Positions 48,446 through 60,167 of a stretch of 64,000 bases of DNA are shown piece by piece. Under the pieces are notes generated by a model, which was not told where the DNA came from, did no database searches, and saw nothing but the letters and a program-made list of their open reading frames with translations. Position 1 is the stretch's first letter; every line of letters starts with the position of its first letter. The position numbers were made by a program, and so were the translations under genes. The stretch is taken from contig JAWPGT010000018.1 of NCBI GenBank assembly GCA_034638255.1, positions 124,001-188,000 of the forward strand. Direction: 5' to 3'. The stretch is from Coprinus comatus (lineage: Eukaryota; Basidiomycota; Agaricomycetes; Agaricales; Agaricaceae).

Positions 48446-50056
48446 TCACACATATAAATCCACAAATCGTCCCCATCTTTCGAGAACCGGTTTAACAACC
48501 ATTTCCCATTCTTTTCCTTCTCGTATCCCTTCAGGGAATCTCTGGAATTCAAAGATTTCTTTATGAAAACTGCCACAATCAGCACATGGAGTAGTCTGCA
48601 TATTCCCTTTGGATTGTTTAACAGTTGCCGGTGCTTCAACGTGAGGCCAGTTAGGTTCCAAATGCACACTCGTTGATATTATATCTGCAAGCTCTATATG
48701 TATCAAACGTTCTTTTCAGGCAATGAGGTTGTCAGAAGGGTTGGTTGAACATTAAAAAGAAAGAAAGAACAAACCTAAACGATGGCAATTACGAGCCTTT
48801 TCTTCACTATTTACTTGCACTCGGCCTTTCAACAGGCTTCCATCTTGCAAGATATCAGGGTAAAATCCTCGAAGAACTTGTTCTTTTGAACCACATTGTT
48901 TACCCCATTGATCCATCCGTTTGACCAAATTAACAGCTCGTCCAACCTTTAGCTTGATTGTATCGGGTGAATCAAGATCTTTCCAAAGAGTTAACATATC
49001 GTGTACATCTTTAGATACTAACCTCACCTCGAATCTCAAAAGTATATATATAACCTGGTACATCGCGTGCGGAAACTGATTTCTCCATTTCCGCTCGTAG
49101 CGAAGCTTGGCTTGAAGCTTGTAGGTAAGGGGGGATCCAATCTATGAACAGATCAGATCCACAAAATAACCCCTTTCAAGTTCTCACCAACCACATACCG
49201 TCAAAGGTGACCCAGATACCATTCAGCCTTGCATAGTACCCAGAAGGATTCATTATTTCTGTTGCATGCTGATAACAAAAACGTGGAACAGTCTCTTCCT
49301 CGTCTTCTTCATCATCACCAGCCATATCAAGTTTAACTTGTCTTTGACACCGCTTTCCTGCTTTTGTTACTCCAGAACATTGTACTTGTGGACCGCCCTT
49401 TCCAGATGGTGTGGATACTTGACTTGTAGATGGGGTACTGGAAATTTTAATTTTGGTTTTCGTGGGCGTGCCAGTACTACTTGGACGAATAGGTGTACTA
49501 GGTGCAGGGGGAGACAGTTCAGACGAGAGATTAGGTTTAGGTTTGACAGGTGAGATTGCATTCGTAGAATGAGGACGTGATGGCTTTGACGAAGTGAAAT
49601 TAGCAGGTGGTATAGGTATGTCAACGAAATCATTCATATCGGGTTGCATAGCCATCTGCATGGTTAGAGATTGCTTTCCTGGAATTGAAGGGACTTGTGG
49701 TACTGGCATAGCAAAGGATGGGGATGCATCTGTTGGTGTGTTTGTAGATGTCCCAACAAGGTTGAATCCGCCTATGAAATTCGTGTTCGACTGATTAGAA
49801 GGAGGATTTGAGATTGAGAGTGCATTGAAAGAGTCCACGAAATTATCAGCATTTTGTGGTCCTTGTAAAAATATATTTGGTTTAGGTGGTAGTGCCGGAG
49901 GTTTTTCTTGAGAAGAATGACTGCCGGTATTCTAGAAAGGTGTCAGGTCTCTTTGAAGCTTGTAGCAACTTTACATCTTGGTTGTACCTTGAATTCGTGA
50001 AATAAGTCGAATACTTTGTGGAATGTTCCTTTTTTGAGATCTCTGGCTTCAGGCAT
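48446..50056 (-). CDS. T5orf172/DUF1766 (GIY-YIG-like) domain protein
   Basis: Start MPEARDLKKGTFHKVFDLFH. A Pro/Ser-rich region of about 190 residues leads to a Cys/His cluster (VQCSGVTKAGKRCQRQV and RFCYQHATEIMNPSGYY) that may bind zinc. The C-terminal domain is of the phage T5 Orf172 class, related in fold to GIY-YIG nucleases: DVPGYIYTFEIRD spliced to LDSPDTIKLKVGRAVNLVKR and MDQWGKQCGSKEQVLRGFYP, then a join to RLERLIHIELADIISTSVHL. The rest contains CADCGSFHKEIFEF and ends WGRFVDLYV-stop. The role in fungi is unknown; nuclease activity is not assumed. Confidence 0.78.
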
Positions 50057-50487
50057 TTCCAGTGTGTTTCCTAATTACGCCAGAACCAACTGATGGCGCA
50101 GAAGAAAGGAGTTGTTATATTCGTCAGGGGAATTCCCGAATAATTAACCTGAGAGTGTGATCATTAGAAGTCACAAGCTCAATCAGGATTACATAATGCT
50201 CATGAGCTTCTTCCATATAACAGCCAGTAGAGAGGATATTGCCACGCTGTCAAAAAATGGCCGTTTCTTTCCATCTACTCCCATCTCTCGAAGTAAGTGT
50301 GTAAATTTTTCTGTTTCATGAAATCTGTCGTGCATGAGGAAACGCACTGGGCTCTGATCAACATTGATGTCACGCACTACGCTCTCCGGAGCGGCGGCTT
50401 AGAAACCCGTTGACTGATCGACAATTTCAAATTGCCCTTATTGGCTATTGTCTTATACTGATCAACACACTCTCCAGCACCACTACT
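50057..50487. promoter_or_regulatory. 431 bp shared divergent promoter, T5orf172 gene (-) / LCP5 (+)
   Basis: Contains a minus-strand open frame (50377-50189; ATG-initiated part about 48 codons) with no recognised family, not called as a gene. Confidence 0.4.
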
Positions 50488-51723
50488 ATGGATAATAGCG
50501 ATGGGGTAGATCAAATACGTGCCTCATTAAATGCTATGACTAGCAGTGTGTCGTCAGTGCGCCAGTCTTTGAGAAACCTGCTCGACAAGTAAGTTGAGCT
50601 TTCGATTCTTGCCGGAAATTTTTCTCATGCTCTTTATAGTCCTCAATCACTGAACACAAAGGATGGAATTTCCCTCCTTTCAATCAAACATCATGTTCTG
50701 CTATCATACCTGCACTCCCTTGTCCTTCTTTCATCTAGAAGGACCCTCGGTCATAACTTAGCTGAACGTAGTCTACCAAAGGTTCCCTTCGGCAGCACAG
50801 AGCGCGATAGTCGTGGCTCTGGAGCTGGGGATCTGGTGGATTCTATGATTGAGGGCCGTATCGTCCTTGAAAAAACAAGAGCTCTCGAGGGAAAACTCAA
50901 GTATCAAATTGAAAAGCTTGTGCGATTGACACAAGAACCAGAAAAGTCTCAATTGGCTCTCAATGGTAAGATTTCCCACAAAACTCGAATTGGAAAATTA
51001 CAATTTGTTGACATGGTTATAGATCCACTTGCCTTCAAACCGAACCCACAAAACCTTGAAAATGATGAATCTGACTCTGACTCGGGTGTTGCTGTGGATC
51101 GCAAAACCGGTAAACAGGCTATAGATGGAATCTACCGACCTCCACGACTGGCTCCTGTACCATATACCGAAACGTCTTCCAAATCCAAGGCTCGCAAAGA
51201 ACGTGCCCCTGTTCCTTCAGCTCTAAACCATTTGGCGGCCGATCCTTCTCGTCCACATGTCGAAACCACATCTGGTTTAGGAGGTATCCCAGCCATGGGC
51301 TCGAAACGTGCAGCCTATCTGAAACGACTGCAAGAGTTTGAGGAAGAGAACTTTACACGTGTAATGATGAAAAAGAGTGACGCAAAGAGACGGTTGCGTG
51401 ATGAAGCTGATTTGGCGTTGGGTGGCGATCTTGGAGGATCGTATAATGCACGGGGACGAAGGCAGGCCGGAGGTCTTGAGGACGAATTCGGTGATGTCCT
51501 ACGCAGCGTGGAAAGGAACTTCCATGGGTCAGATGGTTATGAGGAACTGCGACGAAAGGGTAAGAAGGTCGATGTCTTGAGCCGAAGTAGAGATATTACA
51601 TCCAAGAAGCGAAATGAACCGTTTGAGGATGATGAAGAGAGAGATGATGCTCGTCGAATGAAGAAGCGTAGTCGATTCGAGTTGGATGCTAAGGTCGCCA
51701 AAAAGAAGCTCCGAAAGCGATAG
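50488..51723 (+). CDS. LCP5: LCP5/neuroguidin-like U3 snoRNP-associated protein (Sas10/Utp3 family)
   Basis: Involved in 18S rRNA processing within the 90S pre-ribosome. Exon 1 MDNSDGVDQIRASLNAMTSS ends at LLDK. Exon 2 gives ISLLSIKHHVLLSYLHSLVL, the N-terminal Sas10/Utp3/C1D helical domain. The middle has DPLAFKPNPQNLENDESDSD and GIYRPPRLAPVPYTE, a hallmark of the family. A basic C-terminus follows with SKRAAYLKRLQEFEEENFTR and EDEFGDVLRSVERNF, ending KKKLRKR-stop. A potential short intron around 50965-51022 may remove GKISHKTRIGKLQFVDMVI, since the frame stays open. About 380 aa. Confidence 0.87.
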
Positions 51724-52135
51724 ATGCATATTACTGCTACGTACATAGATACAATATATCTGTCGTTCTCACAGCGATAATTTAATAGCGCAACCTGAGC
51801 GCAACACAATGGAGACCAATTGATATTAATTACCTCTACTATAAATAAACGCAAATAAGAGTCCCAAAATAGAACAATAACTTTAGCGTTGTGGTAGGGT
51901 GGACGTAATTCACATTGTCCCCGCATTGTCCAGGGAAGTAAAGTCCCCGGAGCGAGCATCATGAAATAACCCTCCTTGTACTCATCCCCCCTCTTACCTT
52001 CTTTCTCCCTACCGGCTGGTCCTCTTCTTCCGACTCCTGGAGGGTGTTACATCCTAGCTTTTCTTGTTTTTCCATAGCTGCGCTATATTCTTCAGTCTTA
52101 CAAGTTCTCAAGCCTGGAGCTCGATCACCACAACC
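51724..52135. other. Intergenic region, no gene seen
   Basis: 412 bp with the LCP5 3' UTR and the leader of the membrane-protein gene. Shadow frames only. Confidence 0.5.
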
Positions 52136-53157
52136 ATGTCGCAAGAATCACCTCTATTTCTGAAAACTCGAACCTTCGCCTTTAGTAGGTCATTATGTTA
52201 CCAGAAAACGAGCTCGTATGCTTACCTTGACTCTTAGGCTGTATCAATTTAATAAGCTTCGTCTGGATTCTTCTCTACTCTGTGGTGATTTTCCTACAAT
52301 GGGACTACATGGGTAGCTCTGAACGTATGTCGATATTACTTCATTGTCCAACTCCATTCTCAGAATGCTTCAGGATCCCTAATCGCAGTTATGCTTATTA
52401 CCAACGTCATTACATTGGTTACACTTCTTATCCTGTGAGTGCTGGTTACTGGTATATACAAGCTCACACCAACGAATTTTAGGCTCTTGTTAGATTTCAG
52501 AGTATGGCTTGATGCAGCGCGCGCGGGATTTTTGTTTCTCTTGCAAGTCGGTTCGTAATGAGTTGAACATCTTAGCCTGGAATGGCGGGCTCATTTCACC
52601 ACACAGGAACATCCGGAGCATTTGTTTATTGGAAACCTCATTTTAAGTGTGGGGAGCAAGGTAGATCTCTTTCATCTACGTTAGTTAAGCATCTCACTGG
52701 GATTGTTAGTTGGCGACCAAGAAGGAATTTGTTTCATGGTGTCCACCTATGTTTTATTGGTTAGTTGGGTGGTTCCAGCACTATGTAAGCACATCCCACA
52801 TGAGCAGGAGTAATTCGCTAATGTCACCCAGTACTCGTCTATCTCTGCGGTCTTGGGTACAGGGTGTATCGATATCGGTCCCTACGTCTGGAGAACGTCG
52901 ACTTGGAAAAAGGTCCAACTGAGAAGGCATCCAGTCACAGAACGCAAGGGTCCCTTTTACCCATCATGATTGGAACCCCATTCTCCATAGCATTTCCCTC
53001 AGAGGTTCATCAGAATCGGCATCATTCACTAGCGAACACACAAAGGAATACAGTCTCTTCAGCCTCGCGATACTCCACACCACCTCCAACCCCTTGCACA
53101 GCAAGGATGAGTACTGGCCGCCTGGCGAAACGCTCGCCTATGGTTGATCTCTTATGA
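52136..53157 (+). CDS. Four-TM membrane protein (MARVEL-like), unrecognised family
   Basis: Spliced exons give MSQESPLFLKTRTFAFS, TM1 INLISFVWILLYSVVIFLQW, TM2 SLIAVMLITNVITLVTLLIL, TM3 DAARAGFLFLLQVGTSGAFV and TM4 MVSTYVLLVSWVVPALC, then VYLCGLGYRVYRYRSLRLEN. A hydrophilic Ser/Thr/His-rich cytosolic tail of about 95 residues ends SPMVDLL-stop at 53157. Five or six introns with standard ends; one acceptor (TTCAG before GATCCC, about 52373) was chosen by frame. A four-helix protein with a cytosolic tail is common in basidiomycetes, but no function can be named. Confidence 0.7.
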
Positions 53158-53517
53158 AATTTAAGATACTAGAACAGTAATGAGATATTTCGCGATAAAT
53201 CTACTTGTAATTATTATTCTCTTGTTGTCATAGATAAGTTCTGTCGGTTAATGAAGAAGTTTGTTTGATGGAGGCTCTGCTTGGTTGTCAGTTGGTTGCC
53301 AGAGTTCCTGGCTAGAACCGTTTGGATTTAGCCAGGACTTAGCATCAGGGGTTTAACGCGCACGTGGTGAAATTCGCAGGTATCAAATTAGTTAGGCGTT
53401 CTCTCCACTCAGATCGTTGGGGTGCAGGTCATACCTCAGCGGGGAATTCGCTCCGTCAACGAACCTTCCTTTCTTACCACAACCGCTAAGGGTCATTCAT
53501 TTCAAAAAGACGACACC
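53158..53517. other. Intergenic region, no gene seen
   Basis: 360 bp with the 3' UTR of the membrane-protein gene and the promoter of the next gene. No repeat or RNA was recognised. Confidence 0.5.
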
Positions 53518-56500
53518 ATGGTCTGGGAATCCATTCCAGTCAAGGTATTGCATACACTCACTTTTGAATAACATATTGTTGACGACTATCAAAGGCTCAA
53601 CTAAGATCCACTATACAACGGCTCGGTCAATTACAAGCAAAAACTGACGCTGACGCTGCAACTACACGTCGAGAGATCGCAAACCTACTATTGCATGACC
53701 ATGTTGCTGTAGCCCGTGCTAAAACTCAGGAACTTATGCAAGAAGATGTCTTTGCCGATTTGTTGGAGGATTTAGAGCAGCAAGTAGGAACAGTGTTAGA
53801 GCATTTTTCTGAACTTGACCAAAGGTAAGTGCTTGAGCCTATCTCTCAGTTTGTTTGAACATTTTTACATTGTGTATTATACAGTCCTAGTGTGCCCCCA
53901 AGTCCAACTTTGCTTGAAGCATCGTCCAGTGTAATTTTTGCTGCTCCTCATACTCATATAAGAGGTTCGGTATAACGTTGTTCTCTCCTGACTTTCTGCT
54001 AATGATTGTAGAGCTGAATTCGATCAGTGACATACTCTCGGAGAGGCTGGGACAAAATGTTACTAGTTCCTCCAATCATGTTGCATCGGGTATCACCCGT
54101 GCCCTATCAAGAAAACCCCTCACTGCCACTCAGTTGGATTCATATATGGAGAAGATTGCACAAAGCCACGGTGTATCATGGACCGCTGGACCTCAGCGGC
54201 AAGACTTGTGAGTTTGACTCTCTTGTGGGTCACTTGTAACTCATTATCAACTGTATATATGTAAGAATCAAGCCTCTTTCTGAGCTTTTGGATCCTAATA
54301 CTACACCACTGGTGGATATGACACGCCTGCGAGATATCTGTAATCAAGGCATGGGCATATCTATCCTCAACCCATAAATATTCTAACTTCAACGTCCAGG
54401 AATTCCTGACGACCCACCATGGCTTCGAGCTCGTATATGGAAGTAAGTTTTTCTGTCCCGTTCTGTATTGCTTTAGATGTATTTATGATATCCCACAGAT
54501 TATTTTTGAATATTCTTCCCAGTGAAAAAGGTTCTTGGAAAACAGAAATAGAGAAGCAGAGAGTGTCGTACTATGTCAGTTGTTCTTCGCTTTCATTAAA
54601 AGTGTAGCACTGATGAGTCACTAGGACCTCATTCGTCGACTTCTCGTACCGTTCACGGAACTTCCACCTCCTAAACACCCCATTTCGGGGTCGGATAAAA
54701 TTTTACTTGAAGTCTATCAACATCTTGCCCGGGTTCCCGTTGAGTTGTTTAGTCAACTGGACTCAGAACCTGAAGAAATTGATACCTGCCCTCTGCATCA
54801 AAATGCTAATGAAGATATCCTCATTCCTTATTCTAATTGCTTGGACATTCGTTTACACCTTCTACGACGACTGAACGAAGACGCACAAACACATTCCAAT
54901 CTCTCCACACCTGAAATTAGACTTGAAACAGACTCTCCATCAATCTCCCTCACTAGACCCGACACGCCTAACGAAACTGGTCGCCCTACGACACTACTCA
55001 CATCTAAATCAATAACTCTCGGTAGCGCAAGCCAGAGACATGCAACTGCCCTCCTCCGCTTGCTTTATATTCATGCATCAATCAACCCTGGAAACCTTTC
55101 TCCATATGTTCCCTCATTGCTTGTACCATTGTATACGGTTCTTAGTCGAGAAATTGAAATAGAGGATCTCGCGCACGCAGAAGCTGATTGTTTTTGGTTG
55201 TTCGAGGCTTTGGTTGGAGAATTCTCTGAACTAGAGGATGACGAAGGCTGTAGCCGCTGGATGAAGGAATTGGAAGAGCGCTTGAAATGGGCAGATGTTG
55301 GTCTATCAGATCAGCTAGTGAGTTGAGAATCATTTACTTTTTCATGCTCGACGCTAATTGAAATGTTTGTAGAGTACGATGGGACTCAGCCCCGCCTTGC
55401 CCCATTACTCTCAGTATGTTGATCAATGGGAGTCAATTACTGATGTTTACTGACACTTGTTTAGACGTTGGTTATCTTCACTGTTAACTCATACTCTGCC
55501 GTTGCCCGCGGTCTATCCAGTTTGGGATGTCATACTTTCCCATCCACGTCGGGGACATAATCAGCACCCTCAGTTAGACTGCCTGCTTGACATTGCTACT
55601 TGCATGGTTACCGCTGCTGGACCCTTGCTCCTGAGGTAGGTCAAACTATGATTCTGGCACAATTGTAGAACTAAGTATCTTCTAGTGGTAACAAGCCTAG
55701 TAACAATCTTCTTGGACGCTGGGTCAAAGACTCTTCGGCCACACGGGCTCCAGAGGATGGCTTTCTCGAAGGCTTGTCTATCTTACAGCTTTACCCCATT
55801 CATGCAGCTGGCGGTATAGAATCTATCCTCAAATCGGCTGCTATGTTAAGCCAGAGACGGAAAACGACTGGAATGACAAAAAAGGCACAAATGGGCCTAG
55901 GTGCCCGCATCAAGGTGACAATGTGGAAAGGATTTACCAATCAAATCGACTCTCCTGATCACTCTCCTGATCGCTCGGATGATGAAAAGGAAGTAGTTGA
56001 AGACAAGTCAGATGATACGTCGAGTGAAGATGAGACCGAAGACGGGAATGATACCGAAACACCAAGCAAAGCGGCGCCAAATGATAGCCTAACTTCGCGC
56101 CTTGCAACTACAGTGTGGCGAGGAATAACCAACCAATCGTCCATGGAACCGCCACCCTCTCCTATTTTACCTTCACCAGATGGCTCGCGCCCTGCAACTC
56201 CGCCTCTCTCACCCGAACAACAGAAAACCGCGTCTTTCCCAACTCCGCCACCACAGTCGAAAGAAGCAACTAATTCTGCACCTGCAAACCTATGGGCATA
56301 CACCGAAAAGTTGAAAGATTCCGATACTATGGCCACGTTTGCGAAAATCAGCAGTAACTGGCGTGCCAAAGCAATGTTGACCACTTGGGGTCGAAGTAAA
56401 GCCCCTGACACCGCACCACCTGGCCCAATACCAGAGGTCAGAAGCGCTTTTAGTAGCCCAGTACTACGCAGTGCAGATGCAGATACGAGAAGAAGTTCAC

Positions 56501-57723
56501 TGCCTGTCTACGATCATACTGGTGCAATATATACACCTCCCCCGCGGCCATCCTTTTTCCGCAACCCACGCGACAGTTTCCTTCCTTCTGGAGCAACAAC
56601 AATGCTGCTATCTCCTGAAACACCTCCAAATGACGAAACATTAGCAAGTGACAAATCCTCTAACAGCCTAATAGATAAAACGCGGAATCTACAAAATTCC
56701 CTTTTATCCTTAACCCGAACGCCACCCCAAAAGGCTTCACCAACACCTAAGTCCGCTCCTCGGCCCTTGCTTCTCAATTCTTCGTCTTTGATGACATCTC
56801 AACGTAGCGGGAAAACTAGAGTTGACCCAGAAACGAAGGTAGATGAGTGGGGGCATATATTGAATCAACGCTCGCATTTGAATCGTGACTCCATGTCCTC
56901 CGTCTCTTCACTTTCTCCTTCCGACGCCTTACATCGTTCTTTGAAGAATGGCCGCTCAGAATATGACTCTGATGCTAGCACCAGTCGGGTTGTTCCGTTG
57001 AACAGACGATCAGTATCTCCTATGGCTCTTGTGTCTCTGTCGTTGCATTCTCGTCCTCCATCCAACACCTCAACAATTTCTTCAGATCAAGGATCTGGCA
57101 CGCCTTCTACTCCTACTAGGCAAATTTCACCTGTGATCCAAGAACCACCGAATATTGTGACCTTGAATAGTAGCAGCAACGATATCGCAAACGGTGGGAT
57201 AGATGATAGCCATACCCTCTCAGAACGCCCATCGCTTTCGAGGAGAACATATCGTAAGAAGCAATCTAACCCCTCTGTTGACACCTCAGACTCTTCTTCC
57301 GTTGGCGACGTTACCTCCCGAAGTGCAAGATTGAGGAGTAAACGCCACCCACCTCGTCTAAGTAGTCTTCACATTGAAAATGCTCCTCAATCCATGGACA
57401 ATAAAGCGACCAGCCCATCTAACCTTACCGTCCCATGGCCTGCGGAAGAAGATCCAGCAGTCACACCGAGGGCTTCCACTTTCGATTCTAGTGATCTTGC
57501 CTCTTCGCCCGTGAAATCGCCCAAGATTGCAGAGCGGACACGAACCCCATCAAATACTAGTCGGAGTAGAAAACTCTCTAATAATGCACGGACACGCAAG
57601 GTCTCCGGAGGTCATCGTGATAGTCATCATATTAGGGACAGCGCAGCGGAGGATGGGGATGATGAAGGTTATGATGACTTGCTGAGCGCTTATGAGAGTG
57701 AGGAAAGTAGTTATCTGGCATAG
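53518..57723 (+). CDS. IST1 domain fused to a TBC1D13-like RabGAP domain with long disordered tail
   Basis: Part 1 is an IST1 (ESCRT-III regulator) domain: MVWESIPVK joined to AQLRSTIQRLGQLQAKTDAD, TRREIANLLLHDHVAVARAK and TQELMQEDVFADLLEDLEQQ, then SSVIFAAPHTHIRELNSISD and LDSYMEKIAQSHGVSWTAG. Part 2, after a normal intron (GTGAGT to AAG, about 54208-54270), is TBC: SELLDPNTTPLVDMTRLRDI, CNQGIPDDPPWLRARIWKLF, LNILPSEKGSWKTEIEKQRV, YIHASINPGNLSPYVPSLLV, EADCFWLFEALVGEFSELED and RWLSSLLTHTLPLPAVYPVW. Part 3 is a Ser/Pro-rich tail of about 600 residues. The TBC part has no upstream Met of its own, favouring one protein of about 1,150 aa. The GAP glutamine-finger motif is not visible. A GC-AG intron lies at 54349-54399. 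Confidence 0.75.
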
Positions 57724-58409
57724 ATTCTCAATTGGTTTTCAATCGGACCTCTTGCTTTCACATTCTGCTGTCATATATATACTATATGGACTTGGGTATC
57801 TGTTGTAGCTTAACGTTTTGGTTCTTTCTGCTTTGTTTTTCTTCTACCACTCAGACTAGACAATACATAACGTAGTCCGGAACACGTACAATCAATTAAT
57901 TTGGTTGCGTTGCTATTTGCCATGAACAAATTGCGTGCCTACGAAGTAAAGCTTACGCATGTATCTAAAACAGTAGGTCCCAATGAATGGTCCTCATTGT
58001 TTTGTTGCTTCGACGTTACAGGTTCCAATAGGAACTATCCCATCCCCGTATGAGTGGGTCCGCCAGTATAACAACAGGGTATGCCTACCACTGCCAACCG
58101 CACGTTATTATTAAATATCTGAAGTACATACAACTGACCACCTCGAGATCCGGTCATCGTCAGGTATTCTAAAGGAGTTACGTGTCCATCTACTACTATG
58201 TCGAGTACTGCGACTAGAGCTTCTGAATTTGACGATGCTGATCAAGAGGCTATGTATAGTCTGATCCAATGATATCATCGATAACGTCGCTGAAAGACCG
58301 GGGACGATTTTCTAGATCTATTGCCTCTATCCATTGCCCTTGCGTTCTTCCTAGTATCCACCCACATCAAAGTCCACTAATAGTACAATCTATTTGAGCA
58401 ACCCTCGAA
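57724..58409. other. Intergenic region and metacaspase leader with a short uORF
   Basis: 686 bp. A 24-codon ORF (58198-58272, MSSTATRASEFDDADQEAMY) lies 137 bp upstream of the metacaspase start and could be a uORF or an unplaced exon. No other feature was seen. Confidence 0.4.
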
Positions 58410-60167
58410 ATGTTTGGAAAATTCTTCAAGCCGGACGACGAAGAGCAGCGAGAGCCGCAGCAACAAGTATACCAACGTGATGAGCCTCAATGGAAATATT
58501 CAAGATGTAATGGCCGAAAGAAGGCCGTACTTGTATGATAATTCTTTTCCACATATTACGGTGCCCCTAACACGAGATAAATAGATTGGAATAAACTATA
58601 TCGGAAAGGATGGCCAGCTGTCTGGGTGCATCAATGACGTCCGAAATGTTTACCAGTTCCTTCACAGTAATTAATTCCTCTTCCGTTTGATTACCGTGGT
58701 TCACTATCTACTCGCTTAGATCATTGGGGATATACAGAAGAAAACATCGTGGTACTCACCGATGATCAATCAGACCCTCAGTATATACCCACCCGAGAGA
58801 ACATTGTAACTTGACGCCCATTCACTTGCCTCTCCAGATTCTGATCACTTCGACCAGATTTCAGCTGCCAGATGGCTTGTAAAGGACGCTGCAGATGATG
58901 ATGCTTTATTCTTCCATTGTCCGTACATCTGCCGCGATTAATTTGCTGTTTACTTACACGTTTGTGACAGACTCTGGCCATGGAACTCACGTCAAGGATT
59001 CAGGCGGCGATGAATATGACGGTAATGACGAAGGTGAATGATGATTTCTCACTGGATATTATATCTACTTATATTGACTTCTACACTTTTCTAGCTATTT
59101 GTCCCGTAAGGAATTGCAACTAATCTTATACTCGAACTTTTGGCTGACTAACTAAATAGCTCGACTATGAAACTGCAGGGCTACTTGTGGACGATGTAAG
59201 GACTCAGACCTGAGCCGCCTCATTGCTACTAACTCTTATTTCAGGATCTTCATTCCCTCCTAGTTAAACCTCTTCCAATTGGCTGTCGATTGACCGTTGT
59301 CTTTGATGTAGGGATTTCACATTCCTTAAATGATACATTACTGACCAGATACCATAGTCTTGTCACTCTGGCTCTGCCTTAGATCTCCCTTACATGGTAT
59401 GCGATATTTTCCCTCCATCTGGATTTATTTTTAAAGCACAAACGATCTTCCAGTACAGTACAGAGGGTAAGATTAAGGAACCGAACCGCTTGCTCGACGC
59501 TGGCAAGGATATCTTGTCTGCGGTGAAATCTTATTCTGCTGGAGACTATGGAGGAGTATTTAGGTCTGCAAAAGACCTCTTCTCGGTGGCATCAGGACAG
59601 GATGATGAAGCTCAAGAAGTAACCAAAGCTACCCGAAGTAGTGAAGCCGACGTGGCAAGTTATTTTATTATATATACACTTGTCGCATTGATTGACCAGC
59701 TTTCCTCCTTTGTCTAGATCTTTTTGAGCGGCTGCAAAGATGAACAGACCAGTGCAGATGCTGTTGAGGGTGGACAATCCACTGGAGCTATGAGTTATGT
59801 GAGTGCTGAAGCATTTCCGCCGACAGGCTACTGATACATAGTGCGTTGTTTCCCTTCAGGCTCTCATCTCAGTATTGAGTAAGTCACAGTTTCATTAAAC
59901 CATGCCATCAACCCCTTTCAACGTTCAACTTTAGCTGGAAACCCTCAAATCAGCTATCAAGATATGCTGGTCAATGTTCGACAGATTCTTGGCTCGAAGT
60001 ACAGTCAGAAACCTCAGGTGCGTTGTTTTTGGACACTGAAACTTGAAATTTGACATTTAATTTTGAAGCTCTCGAGTTCCCATCCTATCGTATGTGCTCC
60101 CTCTATCATGACCCAAGTTATGAACCGACATTAATCACAGGATACTGAGCTTCTTTTTGTATGTTAA
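58410..60167 (+). CDS. MCA1: Type I metacaspase (YCA1/MCA1)
   Basis: A Ca2+-dependent Arg/Lys-specific cysteine protease with roles in proteostasis and cell death. Start MFGKFFKPDDEEQREPQQQV gives a very short Gln-containing prodomain instead of the usual long one. The catalytic domain follows: NGRKKAVLIGINYIGKDGQL, SGCINDVRNVYQFL, ENIVVLTDDQSDPQYIPTRE, the His site DDALFFHYSGHGTHVKDSGG and the Cys site [20 protein letters not shown], both intact across introns. The p10-like part has DVIFLSGCKDEQTSADAVEG, QSTGAMSYALISVLTGNPQI and YQDMLVNVRQILGSKYSQKP, ending DTELLFVC-stop. About 12 small exons. Confidence 0.93.

Noticed and set aside
50189..50377. Minus-strand ORF in the promoter between the T5orf172 gene and LCP5
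   Set aside because: About 48 codons from its first ATG, no family resemblance, no splice context and no promoter signal. Likely chance.
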